A DNA stretch of 64,000 bases from Arachnopeziza araneosa (Eukaryota; Ascomycota; Leotiomycetes; Helotiales; Arachnopezizaceae): positions 236,640 to 300,639 of the forward strand of contig QYAI01000032.1 of assembly GCA_003988855.1 (NCBI GenBank). The letters are read 5' to 3'. Made by a program: the position numbers and the translations under genes. Below are positions 22,002 through 32,400 of the stretch, one piece after another. Positions within the stretch are counted from its first letter, which is position 1. Every line of letters begins with the position of its first letter. Under the pieces are notes generated by a model. It had not been told where the DNA came from, did no database searches, and saw only the letters and a list, made by a program, of their open reading frames with translations.

Positions 22002-22877
22002 ATGAAGACAAAATATTTTCTACTGGCTAGCAGTTCTGCTTTCATTAACCTCTCCTCCGCTTCTGGAATTCAAACTTGCTACTATCCAGATGGGACGACC
22101 GTGTCTGGAGATACACCATGTAATACTACGACAACTGGACATAGTTCATGCTGCACAGCGCCTTGTATGTCGTCTGGATTATGTTTTGATCGAGGAATTG
22201 TATCAAGAGGAAGCTGTACAGACCCAACCTGGAAAGATAGTGCTTGCCCGCAATATTGTACAGATTGTATGCTCTCCTGACTGACTCGCAAGTTTGCATG
22301 GTTCTGACATTTATTAGTCCTTCAAGATGCTGGTTGCCCAATAATACCTCGTGATTGGTTAAGTGTTGGGGATTCTGATCAAGTGGAATGGTGCTGTGAC
22401 TTTCCATTAGGAAATGGATCTTGTACACAAGGTCATGGCGTCCGCGTGCTGGCTGGATTCGTGCTTCCGAATGCTACAAATACAAGCACCTCAACACAAA
22501 GTTCTGCAGCGAATACTTCTACCATCTCAACATGCTCCAACAACGGGAAGAATGTTACCAGCGATAGTACCTGCGAGGCGAATCATGATGCTGCCATCGG
22601 AGCAGGAGTTGGGGTCCCAGCTGCTATTGCGATTGCCAGCTTGCTCTTGTTATGGTTGAGAGAAAGGAGGATACGCAAACAAGTGGCGGAAAGAATCCAA
22701 GTAGTGCCTGGAGCTCTGCAAACCGAACCGGAAGGAAGTTCTCTACAGCAGGGTGAAGTAAAGCATGGAGTTCATAACGGGTACTCTGGTATTGTACCAA
22801 TATATCAGTATGAAGCGGACGGAGGGGCCAGGCATTTCGAAGCGGACGGAACACCGAGTCGAAATGAGCTGCCGTGA
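22002..22877 (+). CDS. Secreted/membrane cysteine-rich protein with one TM helix
   Basis: Two exons (22002-22266 and 22318-22877; intron 22267-22317, GTATGC...TAG) give 274 residues. An N-terminal signal peptide (MKTKYFLLASSSAFINLSSASG) is followed by a compact Cys-rich domain with about 14 Cys in some 130 residues (CYYPDGTTVSGDTPC, SSCCTAPC, CPQYC, VEWCCDF). Next come an Asn/Thr/Ser-rich stalk, one membrane helix (AAIGAGVGVPAAIAIASLLLLWL, about 181-205), a basic stop-transfer RERRIRKQ and a ~65-residue cytosolic tail. This is a common fungal type I surface-protein layout. No ligand or function is known. It may be a wall sensor, but that is inference. Confidence 0.82.
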
Positions 22878-23386
22878 TTCTGTAACTGCAATTTCAACAA
22901 TTAAATTATTCGCAACGAGATGTCAAATATTTTACTCTTGAATAGGTGAATAAGATACGGATAAGTCGACTAAAAAACCTTCTTGATTTCTTATTATGTA
23001 TAGCCCGTTTGTTCTGCCTTAGATGGTGTTGTCTCTCAGAGAGGTCATTGGATTATACTCTAACAGGAATTTCAAAATACCGACAGTGAGTTCTCTTTCC
23101 CCAACCCGTGAAGGAAATGACAGTTAAGAGGAGGATATGGTCACGTGCTACATACCATTCTGTATTTTGTCATCTAGACACTCTCTCCATTTTTTTTACT
23201 GCTAGAATACTGACGAAGAAGCTGCAGTGACTGATATAATTGATCGATTTCCCAAGAATGGTCTTTCCAAGCCCCAAGCAGAGTCTCTTTTTTGACTCAC
23301 ACGTTGCCGATCCTCGCCAAGACATTTAAAAGACTTTCTTGACCTGACATTGAATACAGAAACTTGCTGTGGAAACATTCGACAAT
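22878..23386. other. Intergenic
   Basis: Separates two plus-strand genes. No gene or structure recognised. Confidence 0.5.
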
Positions 23387-24067
23387 ATGGACTTCAAAAC
23401 CCCTTCTTCCGTCCCATCAAAGTTTTTCACTCACCACTCAACCATCCTAATCCCCTCCCACCCCACCTTCAAATACATCCGCGCCGTCCCACCCCTCCAC
23501 TTCCCCCTCTGGCTGCCCATCATCTGCTCCCCATCCAACAGCGAGTTCCTCTCTAGCAAGAACTTCACCTGGACACCCAGCGCCATCGCCGAATGGGAAG
23601 CCGGCGCTCTGAAACGCTACGAGGAGTCCCTCTCCCAACGCAACTCCATTGAGTTTCTCATCTACCACGGGGATGCGGTTGTGGGCATGGGCAACCTGAC
23701 GCGCATCGATCAAGTCAAGCAGGGCGTCTGGAACGTGGGTGTGGTGCTGAACGAGCACGCGCGGAGGAAGGGTGTGGGCGCCGTCACGGTCAAGGTCCTG
23801 ACGCAGGTCGTATGGGATTTCATCGCGCGCGAGGGAGAGAGGGTCGAGTGCGGGACGATGAAGGCGAATCTGCCGTTTAGGGGGTTCATGAAGAAATTAG
23901 GAGTGCAGGAGTTGGATGAGGAGGTGGTGATTCCTGGGAGAGGCGTCGTGGCGGAGGTGGTCTATCATTTTGAGAGGGAGAGTTGGGAGGAGTTGGAGAT
24001 GGAGGTGGTGTTTGGTGAGGAGTTGCCTGGGAGAGAAGAGGCTACAGAATTGAAAGATCTGTCTTAG
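23387..24067 (+). CDS. GNAT-family N-acetyltransferase
   Basis: Unspliced, 226 residues, starting at the first ATG of the frame (MDFKTPSS). The acetyl-CoA-binding motif A is NVGVVLNEHARRKGVGA (Arg126-Ala132 fit the Q/R-x-x-G-x-G/A pattern). It is preceded by the strand FLIYHGDAVVGMGNLTRI and followed by a helix (VTVKVLTQVVWDFI) and LPFRGFMKKLG, which is typical of motif B (residue F-x-K-x-G). The Glu-rich C-terminus is an extension. The acceptor is unknown: a small amine, antibiotic or protein N-terminus are all compatible with the fold. The third-position G+C appears higher than in neighbouring genes, judged by eye. Confidence 0.84.
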   Translation: MDFKTPSSVPSKFFTHHSTILIPSHPTFKYIRAVPPLHFPLWLPIICSPSNSEFLSSKNFTWTPSAIAEWEAGALKRYEESLSQRNSIEFLIYHGDAVVGMGNLTRIDQVKQGVWNVGVVLNEHARRKGVGAVTVKVLTQVVWDFIAREGERVECGTMKANLPFRGFMKKLGVQELDEEVVIPGRGVVAEVVYHFERESWEELEMEVVFGEELPGREEATELKDLS

Positions 24068-24852
24068 ACAAACATGGATTTGTCGTTTCTGATCTGAGCG
24101 TATAGATAAGAGATAAAGTCTTCAAAGTGCTTCACGTATCCCAACCCTTTACAATCGTGACCTTAAAAAGTTTCCCGAAGCAAATTGATGCAGCGCCTTT
24201 CTGCGATCAGTTCAATAAGCTCCATAGAAAACTTTGGCTACATAATAGAGAGCTTTGAAGAGTGGATCGAAGGTTCCTGAAAGACTACCGTAGTCGTTTT
24301 GGTCGATGAAGTATTCATCGAGAAGCTACCTAACAGATTGGGGAGACCGATATTCTCGATTCCCATCTCCAATTTTTATGTCGTTGGATGTCATGGAGAG
24401 AGAAGATTACACACATATGCAGAATTCAACGCGTAGCTACGTGTTCATATTGTACCAACAATATTAAAGACTTAAATATACTTTGTATACGCGAGTATCA
24501 AGTACCAGACTTAAATAAAATAGAGTGCTCTGTTCTACCGCTTAACTTACGGCTAAAAATCACCCAAGTCGTTTATGCGAGCGGGACGTTATGATATTTG
24601 TCGCCATTTCAATCGCACCCCTTTTGAACGTATGATACGCGTGCTTGCTTTCTGTGGTCTTATCTTACCGTAAGAATTTTGTTTACAAGAGCCGGTTTTT
24701 ACTGGAGATTGCAGAGTTTTATAAGCCGAATAAATTGTGAAAGAGTGGTCGAGCTAAGAGTAATACAAAAAAAGGAGATAAACACGTCTGTCATGACTAC
24801 CGCGTTGGATTCAATCAAGTTGAAGCCACCACTGCCTCGAAATGAGGCCGTG
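24068..24852. other. Intergenic, A+T-rich in part
   Basis: No gene recognised. The part around 24420-24700 is A+T-rich with many stops in all frames and could be worn mobile-element sequence, but no terminal repeats or protein relic were identified. Confidence 0.45.
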
Positions 24853-25941
24853 CTAGTCAGATTGCCGCGGTGGGTCTTGACGGACCCTAATTCCAATAGT
24901 AGTGCCGATATGACCGCTGACCCATACCTTCAGCTCTCTCCGGACGCCGCCTTTCCGGTATATATCGGAGTGTGACTTGCCAAGCATTAACGTACGCGCA
25001 AGAGCACTACGAGGTTCTTCATTGTATTCCCAGGTTTTAACGCTTGTCTTCACGTCTTTCCCGAGTTGCCCAATCTTTCCAGCCAGAGAATGCACAGGGC
25101 TATCCCTGATATCGCACAAGTCGACGTCAGCCGTCTTATGGCTAGCAGCATCGAGGCCAGAGATGTCATTCACGTCACCACCTACCAGCCCTGCAATTAT
25201 TTCGGAACCTCGAGTGGGCAGGGCCTTCAGGAGTGCAGAGGCTTGAGCCAATTGCTGGTGTCTCAGCTCCGGCCCCTCGACGTTCAAGATGTGGTCGAGG
25301 TCCGTTGTGCAGAGCCTGAGAATCTTCCTAGGGTGTGTCGAGTCTCTATTAACAGAAGCAGTCGGGATATCGACGACAAGGAGGTCTTTGCCCGTTCAGC
25401 TTTGGAAGGGAACGCGAAACCACCTGTCAGTCGCGACGTGCTGGGAGACCATCATAAGGGGGAAGTAGCGCCGGGGCGCTCTCGCATTCGACAGTTTGAA
25501 ATTATCTCTGATCCAGGGGTGTTCGAGGATGGCCGAGAGGGACTCGTGATGGACTTCCGAGAGCATGACAACCAACGGCGAAGAAGAGCTGCCGAAGACT
25601 TCTTCCAGGTGGTCCATGGCTGACGAAGCTCGGGATGCTTTCCCTACCGCTCTACAATCAATATTCCAGGACACGACTTTTAGGAGGCTCTCGTGATCAA
25701 AGTGCCGTCCTGGGGCAGGTGTGAAGGGACGCCAGCCACGAGTCCACGGACAATAGCAATAAGGACGAAGGATATGTGGTGATGGGGAGGCTTCTGGGAG
25801 AGGGAAATTGGCGGTGGAGTGGTTGAATCGTCGACCAGAGATTGAGCTGAGGAAGTAGGTGGATTTGTAACTACTAACGAGCTTTGGACGTAGCATCGAG
25901 CGGTATGAGATGCTGAAAGACATCGTTGAGGCAGGGAACAT
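24853..25941 (-). pseudogene. Dead EEP-family (TDP2-like phosphodiesterase) gene
   Basis: One reading frame on the minus strand resembles fungal endonuclease/exonuclease/phosphatase proteins: LKVVSWNID (catalytic Asn), LSEVHHESL (Glu), CTTDLDHI, AGLVGGDVND and WVSGHIGTTI. It is broken by TGA at 25396-25398, after the segment WFRVPFQS; the frame then continues in register for another ~180 codons. Catalytic positions are also lost: the usual THLES is TDLDH and the usual SDHFG is SGHIG. The central part between CDIRD and AGKIGQLG appears shorter than in intact relatives, suggesting an internal deletion. The first ~60 residues are variable; the start at 25941 is uncertain. The stop is most simply CGA to TGA (C to T). 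Function is almost certainly lost. Confidence 0.75.
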
Positions 25942-26337
25942 TGTCTAGGGAGTTGATCTGGTTGACAAGAAGAAGGAGCAGTTGCGAATTGACGATAGTC
26001 TTTTCCCAAGAATATATCATTGTAGATAGGGAGGGATGGCATTCCGACAATTCAGGTTCAACCTAGCCCTGTAATCACTTAGAAGCTCTGTGAAACCAAA
26101 CGGCGTTAGAACCTGATATTCCGATATCAAATCATTCTTAAGCGCTGGGAATTGTTGCCTGGGGCAGCTAGGAAACGTCAACCCCCACCCATGCTCTCCC
26201 CGAAAGCTTCAAACTTGGCTAGATTTTCAATCGCAAACACCCTCTACTGTTTCTGTCATCGCCTCGATCCAATCCAACGCAGACCAATTACTTCTCTGAT
26301 CTCTAGCCCTCCTATTCCTTCTGCGTAAGGCCTCGCG

Positions 26338-26496
26338 ATGCCTGCAAGCGAAAAGTACGCCAGAGGCGTAGCTGCTGCCTATCCTATCGAGGTGCAGCAA
26401 AGCTTCCTACATGACGCGCGAAGAGGAATCTCGAAAAGCGACACGGACCTATTGGACAATCTGCGTTGTTTCAAGGGGAGCCTGGTAGGAGCTTGA
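26338..26496 (+). CDS. Possible small ORF or first-exon remnant
   Basis: 52 codons from ATG 26338 (MPASEKYARGVAAAYP...) to TGA 26494. The pyrimidine-rich leader upstream (26220-26337) resembles that of real genes here. The sequence could be the surviving first exon of a lost gene. No family recognised. Confidence 0.22.
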   Translation: MPASEKYARGVAAAYPIEVQQSFLHDARRGISKSDTDLLDNLRCFKGSLVGA

Positions 26497-26547
26497 TAGG
26501 AGCTTGGTTGAAGTTAACCACAGCCAACGGTTCACCGAGCGTTTCCG

Positions 26548-26572
26548 CATGCACTCGCACTTTGAGTGCATG
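26548..26572. repeat. Perfect hairpin, 9-base arms, 7-base loop
   Basis: CATGCACTC at 26548-26556 pairs with GAGTGCATG at 26564-26572. It lies in gene-poor DNA, with no T-run or gene end beside it. Confidence 0.8.
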
Positions 26573-27513
26573 TAAAATAGATACTCACTATCAAAAGATG
26601 CCCTCATCGAAATATATGAGATCCATAGTATGAATAGGTGTGACTGTGATAAAGTAAACTGACTGTCAATCCTGTGCGGGATCGCCGTTGTAATTCGGAC
26701 TGCTTTGGCTTGAAGTGCGAATAAGGCGCACACTTCATCTTGTAGTCTGTTCAGGTGTCCTACTTAAGACAAAATGATTAAATGTAAAAATAAATAGAAA
26801 ATAAATGAAACGACTATTATTAACTTTGGCTTCTAAAACACTTAAACTATATCTTTTCGCAAGATAATAAGACCACCTACGTCGCGTTAGGAAAATTAGT
26901 ATGAGTGAATATTTTTGAGGTTCATCTTGAGTGGCATAGAGAGTCTGGAGATTCAGCGTACTCAATTTCAATGCTATGTGTAGACGAGAGAATTTACAGT
27001 AGGTAGAAACTTGGTAACCCGAATCATCCCCCAAAAAATTTGGTCGTCAACGCAGGCAATGAATTATATAGCACTAGTTGAAATGATAAACTGATCTTTG
27101 AAATGGCTTTTTTTGCGGCTTCGTTTAAATTCCATCTTCGAAATGTAATTCATATCAGACTGAGGATACCAAATATTTGGGATTATCTTGGAGCACTGAG
27201 GAGTACAACATGGCATGTCATCTGGAAAATATCCACCTGCCTTTCCGAGTGCACAGCCCTGATATTAGGCTTTGCTGTGATTCTCAGCAAGCGTCTTCTG
27301 TATGTGTCTTGCGTATGCACCATCCGTGTGCGCCTTCCGTATGTGTCCTGACAGTTGCTTTTGAAAGTGACCGACTCCAACGCTCGTAGGTGATGGCCAG
27401 CCAGGGTGATGGTTGGCACGCTCGATAGTTTTTATATTGGTTCGTATTGCTGACGCACTGATCTCTGATGCGTGTAGAGTGCTTTTCGCCTCAAACCATG
27501 CCCCACAAGCTCC

Positions 27514-27660
27514 TCATCTGATCTTAGTGTAGCCGTAAGACTGATTCGCCTGACCCATCCGGGAGATCGGATCACGCTCTGCGACAGAACTTGCATGAGT
27601 ACTCGGTTGACCGGTTTGGGACGGCTTCTTCTTCTGTTGAGGAGTGCCTTTGACCGCCAT
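27514..27660 (-). CDS. Possible small lysine/glutamine-rich ORF
   Basis: 48 codons (MAVKGTPQQKKKPSQTGQPS...) ending at TGA 27514-27516. Composition looks coding-like, but no neighbours, splice structure or family support it. Confidence 0.18.
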   Translation of the reverse strand: MAVKGTPQQKKKPSQTGQPSTHASSVAERDPISRMGQANQSYGYTKIR

Positions 27661-29181
27661 GATGTTTGTAACAGCGAAGAAGCACGCATGACGACTGCTA
27701 GATCTATGACGATGCTAGAAATTACCTCCTCAACAATATAGATTTTGTTGTGATCGACATTATCGGATGTGTATGATATTAGTGAACGTTGCGAGAGAAA
27801 ATTAGCATCTCTAAAGGTAACGTTGCAAGATTCTTTGAGACTGGAAAGAGATGTGGGTTGCAGACTAAATTGATATTTTGATTTGATCCCTCTTTGGTCT
27901 GATTCAGACCATGATAACAAACCTTCTTTGGCAACACATTAACGTGGCTATCGTCTAGATGGAGTTTTGGTGTGAAGACGCATAGTAGGTTGACATTGGA
28001 TGCAGCAAATATGATGAGTATTTTGATAGCAGTGTGTTTACTTTGGAATCGTTTCTCGCAATGCCATTTCGTGTCATATGTCTAGATTACCAAATATCTT
28101 AAACCTTTCGAGTCCCTTTCATGTGAGAGCTTTGAACCAAAGAGGTTTATTCGCCGTCCTCTAACCATTTAAGAACTGTTCTCCCAGTTTGCAAATCAAA
28201 GTGACTTTTAATATGCACGGCATGGAAGATCCGAACAATGATTGTTTTTAGCTCCAGTAAATACATTCTGCTGGGAGCAGATTCATACCCCCCTCGGATA
28301 GAGCTGGAGCTTCCTGGAGGAAATCAGGTTTATTTTCCAATATTTTGGTCTGAGCATAGCCGGGACTAAAACCCGTAGGAATTCAGCATTTACGGCACCC
28401 TCAATACCATTTGCTGAAGCCGTAGATCCCTACCTTTTTTCAAATGCCGAACCGTATTCAGGCACGTAGCAAGGCATCAATCAAACCCAGGTCAAAACTC
28501 TTTCGCGAGAGCATATAGGTAAACGCTATTACGTAAAACGAATCGATGTTTATTGTATAATCTCGACTCATGACTTGTTCTCCGCCACTTCTCTTGAAAC
28601 TGACGAAAGAGCCTCACGATGCCGAGCAGCATTTGTCGTTCTCCTGAGAATGAAAAGACTCTGATATAAGAGCAGAAAACCTCCGTTGTGGGTTGTCAAA
28701 TGTGGGACGCCGGGGTCGTGGAGAAATCCGGGGAACCCTGACATTAAAATAAGCTTTCCTCCAGGGAAATTCATCCTGGCTACGGCAATCCACCCTTCAC
28801 ATCGCTTCGCCCATCTGTCACTTGATTGAACTGCCTTATGATGTGCTCGCGAAGCCTCATTCAAACACTTCTCACTACGATTCAGCCAGAACGAACCCCT
28901 CATGCCAAGCCCCCGAGATGAGTTTCATCGCGATTGATATTGTCAAGTTTCTGGTTTGATGGTATTAAGTGGATCATACCGGGTTAATGGTGCCAGATTC
29001 TCTGTCAAGCACGAATAACGTGGCACAGTTCATCGGCTCTTGTAAAAGGCGGGTTTTAGAGTCGAAATTTCTTCTCAAGCTGATCCATCTGCGGCAAAAT
29101 GATTTTTTAAAAAGGGAATCTGACCGGAAGCAAAATGCCGAAGAAATTAAGCTGGCGTGAAAAAAAAAGATAATCGCATAT

Positions 29182-29189
29182 TATATAAA
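29182..29189 (+). promoter_or_regulatory. TATA-like box of tyrosinase gene
   Basis: TATATAAA lies 66 bases before the tyrosinase ATG, after an A-rich run. Position and sequence fit a core promoter element; transcription start not known. Confidence 0.4.
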
Positions 29190-29254
29190 GAACTCTTGGC
29201 TCCGTGTTCTCATGCGTCTCTGTTGCAGCTCATACTGCACTGAAATTGACCACA

Positions 29255-30630
29255 ATGGGGCTGCTAAATATGAGTCTCAGGTTATTGTTGTTGTCAGTTC
29301 TCCTTGTTTATGTTGCAGCAAACCCAATTGCAACTACTCCTGCTCCAGATGATGTGCTTGCACAAACTGCCTTGAGCAATGCATGGAAAATCCTCAACGG
29401 CACACTGTCAGATGGGAGCAATCATACTTCATGCACCAAAGATAATTTGGCTGTACGCAAAGAATAGTAAGTAGTCTCAAACACTAAGATATCACTGCTC
29501 GGGACTAAAATTTATCTAGTGGAGACTTGACTACAGATGAAAGAGATGACTATGTAAAGTCGGTCAAATGTCTGATGAATGCACCAGCAAAGTTAGACTC
29601 GAAGGCATATCCTGGAGCCAAGACTCGATACGATGATTTTGTCGTTGTTCACATGAACATGACTCCATCTGTTCATGGAACTGTAAGTTGTCGCGAAAAT
29701 ATGATTGCCTGACTGACAATGAAGGCAAACTTTCTTCACTGGCACCGATTTTATATCTTTGCGTACGAAACCGCCTTGAGAACAGAGTGTGGATATAAAG
29801 GATATCAACCGTAAGCAAATAATTCCAACTGAGAAAATGGGAAGCTGACGTCGTAGATATTGGAACTGGGGCAAATATATCGATCCGACTACGTCGCCTA
29901 TATTTAATGGAGATGAACATAGCATGGGTGGGAATGGAGAGTCTGTCAAGCACACTGGTACCTACCTTGGTCCAGCAGGATATGTGCCACCAGGAAACGG
30001 AGGAGGATGTGTGAAAACAGGTCCATTCGCCAAGTAAGTTACCAAGAATGAAGTTACCTTATCAAAGTACTAAGAATACGCAGCACAACAGTAAATCTCG
30101 GGCCTATCCTGGGAACAATGGATCCCGCTCTCAAGATTCCTAGCAATCCACGTACCGATGGCTATGGATACAACCCTCGATGCCTGCGTCGCGATGTCAA
30201 CAGCTTCTTTACCAAGTCATACCTGAGACCGGTTGATATCGCCAACCACATCACCTCGTCGAAAGACCAGGATACTTTCCAAACAACCTTGCAAGGCGAT
30301 ACAACCGCCGCCTACTGTCTCCATACAGGTGGCCACTACACAATCTGGGGCGATCCAGGTGGAGATGTCTACACCTCGCCAGGAGAGCCGGTGTTCTGGC
30401 TTCATCATGGCCAAATAGATCGACATTGGTGGGTCTGGCAGAATCAGGATCCCACAAACAGGGTTCAGCAGTACGTGGGAGGAACGGTTTGGTTGGCGGA
30501 AAATAGCCCCGCAGGAAAGATCACGGATATGCAATGGCTCTCGGTCGTCACACCAGTTGCTACAGGACCACAGCCTAGCAAGAATCTTGTAAGTACGACT
30601 GCGGGACCTTTCTGTTATATCTACGAGTAG
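29255..30630 (+). CDS. Secreted tyrosinase (type 3 copper oxidase)
   Basis: Five exons: 29255-29466, 29520-29682, 29725-29810, 29857-30033 and 30084-30630, giving 394 residues. A signal peptide (MSLRLLLLSVLLVYVAANP region) implies secretion. The CuA site is VVHMNMTPSVHG plus FLHWHRFYIFAYE (His at about 115 or 123, 130 and 132). CuB is HTGGH (about 293, 297) plus FWLHHGQIDRHWW (His about 320, 321, 327). YWNWGKYIDP between them is characteristic of the family. It oxidises phenols to quinones and is often used in pigment or secondary metabolism. The protein lacks the long C-terminal cap of cytosolic fungal tyrosinases, which agrees with short secreted forms. A possible donor GTAAGT at 30590 near the end is not used in this model. 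Next gene on the strand is a quinone-oxidoreductase-like MDR 1.8 kb away. Confidence 0.9.
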
Positions 30631-30967
30631 ATGTTATTCACCGTTGTCAGAATGGAATACGAGATGCGAGCTTGAGAAAGAAATACAATGTGCGAAGAAC
30701 ATGATTTCCATTTGACTGTGCTTGCCTCTGTCATGATTGAGAAGATAGAACCTGACTTGCAAATAATTCCTTCAATTTGGACTGCGGATATGCGATTCAC
30801 AAGAAGTCAAGATACCGAAACCTACATGCCTTTCAATCATCTATGGATCGTAATGTAGTGGCTAAATATTATATATAATCAGTAAGAAACTCAATGAATG
30901 GTTTATCAGAATGCATTTCAACAGCACTTGCTGGAGCCAGGCGGAGGAAAGAAGAGGAGACAACGAG
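30631..30967. other. Intergenic
   Basis: 3' flank of the tyrosinase gene; nothing recognised. Confidence 0.5.
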
Positions 30968-31446
30968 CTAAATAATCGACTGGCAGAGAGACTGAGATGG
31001 GTAAGAACCTACCGGATTCTGGAACGTCACAGCTGTGCCAGAAGCAACCTCTGTATAAGAGGGTGTTAAGCCGGCCTGCTGGAGAGGAGCTAAATTAGGC
31101 ACCGGTGGAATAGGTCGTGCTGGATTTGAAGGTACCCCAGGACAGTCAATTGAAACTCGGTTTGATAGTCGCGGAATGCAGTCCGCAAATGGTGTCCCCT
31201 TGTTAGCCTCTATGAAGAAGATGACTGTGGCTTCGGTGGTTGTACACACGCGTACGGCTTGGGCGCCATGAGCATGAATAAACAGTTCGTTTGGGATATC
31301 TTTGACTCTGACTTTGCCAATTCACTGTCAGCGGTCATTGTGTGCGATAGGGCGCTTTCTGTTACGGTGGGTATCACCTGACTTAGCACCTGACTTAAGA
31401 GAAGAGGTGTATCGCTAGGGCGAGTCGGGCGAAACTGTAACGGCAC
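30968..31446 (-). pseudogene. Possible broken coding region, family unknown
   Basis: Two coding-like frames run in succession on the minus strand. The first is MPLQFRPTRPSDTPLL... (31446 down to about 31330). The second continues GKVRVKDIPNELFIHAHGAQ and on to SLCQSII (about 31320 to 30968). They are in different frames, and no intron with good sites joins them cleanly (a TGA precedes the second frame). It could be a decayed gene or a gene whose splicing I could not resolve. The second part is Pro-rich and shows no known motif. Confidence 0.28.
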
Positions 31447-32400
31447 GAACGAATATGGCTAGTCAAGAGGCAATTTGCGCTATTTAGAGCTCGACGACGA
31501 TAATAGTAAGAGCTCTGATAAATCTTCAGTTGATTCTATAGATTTAATTTAGAGGAATGCAGATTTTATTAGTTTTGAGTAGTTAAATTGAATAAACAAG
31601 TTACTTTGCACTGTTTTTGTGAGCGAAAATACATTGATTTTCAATTTCGACCCTCACATCCGCTTTCGCTGCCTACGAGCGAAAGCGAAGTGGGCAGCGC
31701 ACTGGCTATTACTGCAACTAATTAAATTAGTTTTTATTTCCTACTTTAAGTGTACGGATATTAATACAACGAAGCCAGTTGTAACACTTTCGTGAGCTCG
31801 CTATCAGGTAGCCTCCTGGATAGAGTAGTTGCCCACATCGTCAGATCTTGAAGTCATGATTCCAATTAGGGTAGGTATATCCCATAGTTATAGACACACC
31901 TCTTGTCTGTAAACTTACCCAGTCACTTTCCAATTTCCATCCATCATTTCAATCGCTTCTTGCCCTTTTTCTGAGATGTCAAGGCTCATCTCATGTACGA
32001 TGTTGAAAGGACATGTAAATGTGTTCATAATGAATATTCTGAAGAATCTAGGGTGATAACTCTTTGATTTAAGATGAAGATGTGATTGTTTGTTTCATTC
32101 CATCTCAAGTCAATTTTATCTCGCGATAACTTAAGCAATCGTCTATTTATAAGCAGAGCTACAGCGACTCGTACTCGTATAGGACTCGGACTAATTCCGG
32201 TTAACTCGCTGCCCCAATCCGAAATACGCACGCCTTTGTCTGCCTCCTTGGAATTTGAATCCGAATGGTAATATAACCACTAGAAGTCTTTCCACTTTGA
32301 CCTTCATCCACTGAGAAACCTGCTGTTTAGTAATTTACGCTAACGCAGGTTCATTAGCTACCACAAAATAGGTTCTTACCTCGCCGCGCAAGGTAGTCGT
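31447..32400. other. Intergenic, partly A+T-rich
   Basis: No gene recognised. It includes short inverted repeats near 31486-31516 (AGAGCTC / GAGCTCT) and the hairpin at 31661-31687. Possibly degraded mobile-element DNA, unproven. Confidence 0.45.
31661..31687. repeat. Perfect hairpin, 10-base arms, 7-base loop
   Basis: CGCTTTCGCT at 31661-31670 pairs with AGCGAAAGCG at 31678-31687 around GCCTACG. It is G+C-richer than its surroundings. Confidence 0.85.

Larger units (their letters stand above)
25942..29254. other. Gene-poor 3.3-kb region
   Basis: Only short, doubtful frames are present. Two longer minus-strand frames (27432-27920 and 28568-28903) show no family resemblance. It includes a 9-base-arm hairpin at 26548-26572 and two small frames with coding-like appearance (26338-26496 and 27514-27660). 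No transposase, reverse transcriptase or terminal repeat was recognised. Confidence 0.5.

Noticed and set aside
25066..25623. 185-codon plus-strand frame
   Set aside because: Antisense to the EEP pseudogene, whose family motifs lie on the minus strand.
27432..27920. 162-codon minus-strand frame
   Set aside because: No recognisable domain, no neighbours supporting it, and an alternative frame in the same stretch looks equally protein-like.
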